From JAWKUK01 sp964402175 (GTDB lineage Bacteria > Planctomycetota > UBA1135 > GCA-002686595), in assembly GCA_964402175.1 (NCBI GenBank), contig CAYOBN010000012.1:1-64000 (forward strand): a stretch of 64,000 nt of DNA. The letters are read 5' to 3'. A model generated the notes under the pieces. That model saw nothing but the letters and a program-made list of their open reading frames with translations, was not told where the DNA came from and did not search any database. Positions 62,751-64,000 of this stretch are shown piece by piece (position 1 is the stretch's first letter; every line of letters begins with the position of its first letter). The position numbers and the translations under genes are program-made.

Positions 62751-64000
62751 TCAGTCGCCTCGCGGGGCCTGTGGCTCGACGCGCGCGGTCACGATCGTGT
62801 CGCCCTCCTGCAGCACCATCAAAACGTCGAAGCCCCGGGTCAACTGCCCGAACAGCGTGTAGCGGCCGTCCAAATGCGGCGTCGGGCGATGGGTCACGAA
62901 GATCTGGCGGCCGCCCGAGTCGCGATCTTCGTTGCGGGGCATGCCGAGGCTGCCCGTGACGTAGCGGCGCCGCGTGACCTCGAGGCGCAGGTTGTCGTCC
63001 GGGCCGCGCCAGGTGCCGCCTCCGTTGCCGTCGCCGCGGGGATCGCCGCCCTGCACGACGAAGTCGGGCACGACGCGGTGCCACGTCGTACCGTCGTAGG
63101 CGCGGCGCTCGATCAGCGCGAGGAGGTTCGCGACGTGCTGCGGCGCTTCGTCGGGGAAGAGCTCGAAGGTGAGCTCGCCGCGGCCCGTGACGAAGGTCAC
63201 CACGGGGTTCAGGCCGGGCGGCGGCGGCGGCAGGGCCCTGCGCTGCGCTGGAGTCCCTTCGGCAGCGGTCGCGGCGCTCTCCTCCGGCGCGCGACCGAGC
63301 GCGAGCGCCGTGTCGCGCCGCGCGGCCTCGGCGAGCCCGCGCGCCACGCGGCGTACGTACACATCGCTGTCTTCGCGCGCGAGCTCGTCGAGCGTGCGCA
63401 GGACCGTCTCACCGCCGATCCGCGCGAGCGTCCGCGCCGCTTCGAAGCGCACCTCTGCGCCGGCATCACCGGTGGTCGTCAACGCAGCGACTTGCAGCGC
63501 CGCGATGTCATCGGGTCCCGCGATCTCGCGCAGTGCCAGCGCCGCAGCGAGGCGCAGTCCGGCATCGCGCGCTTCGAGGGCCGCGCGCAGTCGCGCGCGC
63601 GTCCGCTCGGTGGGGTGCCGCGCGAGGCCCGCGAGCGCTTCGCCCGCGACCTTGGGGTGCCGGTCATCCGCGAGGGACAGCAGCAGCGGCTCAGCGCTCG
63701 CTGTCGGCAGCGACGCTGCTGCAGCGGCTGCGCCGCGGCGCACGACGACATCGTCGCTCGCCGCGGCGTCCTGCACGTCGGACAGCGCGAGCTCTCCCCG
63801 GCGCTGCGCGCACGCGACGAGCGCCGCCGCCCGCGCGGGCGGCGCGTCTTCGTCGGCGTAACGCACGAGGAGGTGCTCGGCCGCCGGCACGCCGCCGATG
63901 GCCTCCCACGCGACACAGCGCACGTGCACGGACGTGTGCCCGAGCGCAGCACCGAGCGCTGTGACGAGCGCGCCGCTGTCGCCAGCGCCGAGGCGCGCGG
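62751..64000 (-). CDS. HEAT-repeat cyclophilin fusion (partial, runs off the right edge)
   Basis: The C-terminal 160 residues are a cyclophilin-type peptidyl-prolyl isomerase: VTFVTGRGELTFELFPDEAP, YDGTTWHRVVPDFVVQGGDP, GSLGMPRNED, and FVTHRPTPHLDGRYTLFGQL. Before it are several HEAT-like repeats (GEALAGLARHPTERTRARL, LRLAAALALREIAGPDDI, VRFEAARTLARIGGE). The frame stays open to base 64000, so the start and any signal peptide lie outside the window. The visible part is 416 codons. The isomerase should speed proline-bond rotation during folding; the HEAT part probably binds client proteins. Confidence 0.85.
   Translation of the reverse strand, partial: ARLGAGDSGALVTALGAALGHTSVHVRCVAWEAIGGVPAAEHLLVRYADEDAPPARAAALVACAQRRGELALSDVQDAAASDDVVVRRGAAAAAASLPTASAEPLLLSLADDRHPKVAGEALAGLARHPTERTRARLRAALEARDAGLRLAAALALREIAGPDDIAALQVAALTTTGDAGAEVRFEAARTLARIGGETVLRTLDELAREDSDVYVRRVARGLAEAARRDTALALGRAPEESAATAAEGTPAQRRALPPPPPGLNPVVTFVTGRGELTFELFPDEAPQHVANLLALIERRAYDGTTWHRVVPDFVVQGGDPRGDGNGGGTWRGPDDNLRLEVTRRRYVTGSLGMPRNEDRDSGGRQIFVTHRPTPHLDGRYTLFGQLTRGFDVLMVLQEGDTIVTARVEPQAPRGD

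Noticed and set aside
1..64000. tRNA, rRNA, CRISPR arrays, riboswitches and prophage genes
   Set aside because: I looked for characteristic sequences on both strands and saw none that I could support.

Overview
This is a high-GC chromosomal window, mostly protein-coding, from a free-living Gram-negative-type bacterium. It carries many long secreted proteins: FG-GAP, Kelch and parallel beta-helix folds, a sulfatase, an ASPIC/UnbV protein and many amidohydrolase-like proteins. There is also a family of exported proteins that share one C-terminal domain. Together these suggest a planctomycete-like lineage. That placement is an inference from gene content, since no rRNA or tRNA gene is present. 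Start codons often overlap the previous stop (GTGA, ATGA, TGATG), so many neighbouring genes are probably translationally coupled.

Region 1 (about 0.6-17.4 kb) is the most striking part. Eleven consecutive plus-strand genes encode twelve amidohydrolase-superfamily units, most with signal peptides. They are overlapping or closely spaced and are closed by a good intrinsic terminator. Only the four central genes keep the metal-ligand set (HxH, Lys, His, His, Asp). The other seven genes (eight units) keep the fold hallmarks, but their HxH has been replaced, and several carry Lys/Glu-rich or beta-rich insertions. This looks like an exported array of active enzymes and pseudoenzymes.

Region 2 (17.4-27.2 kb) holds a TrpD-like phosphoribosyltransferase-fold protein coupled to an exopolyphosphatase (ppx), a small-protein/nucleotidyltransferase pair that resembles a toxin-antitoxin module, an inverted repeat that recurs at the left window edge, two envelope proteins, a secreted esterase-like protein and polyphosphate kinase (ppk).

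Region 3 (27.3-39.6 kb) holds a DUF4261-like protein, a coupled CRTAC1/TPR pair and two alpha/beta hydrolases, one of which has lost its nucleophile. Next come a LamG-like secreted protein, an octanucleotide tandem repeat before a beta-helix gene, a beta-propeller gene and an IS3 transposase scar.

Region 4 (39.7-48.4 kb) is a YtrA-like GntR/ABC-transporter operon whose two permeases carry large soluble C-terminal domains, followed by a small membrane protein, a lipoprotein-like sulfatase, an AAC(6')-like acetyltransferase and a BamE-like anchored protein.

Region 5 (48.6-64 kb) holds further secreted proteins with the shared C-terminal domain, a hipBA module with repeated operator-like sites, and an ECF sigma/anti-sigma/secretin-like operon. 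It also has a degenerate duplicate of the beta-helix/beta-propeller module, an S41 peptidase homologue lacking its catalytic serine, and a HEAT-cyclophilin fusion that runs off the right edge. A dispersed repeat of about 117 bp occurs twice here.
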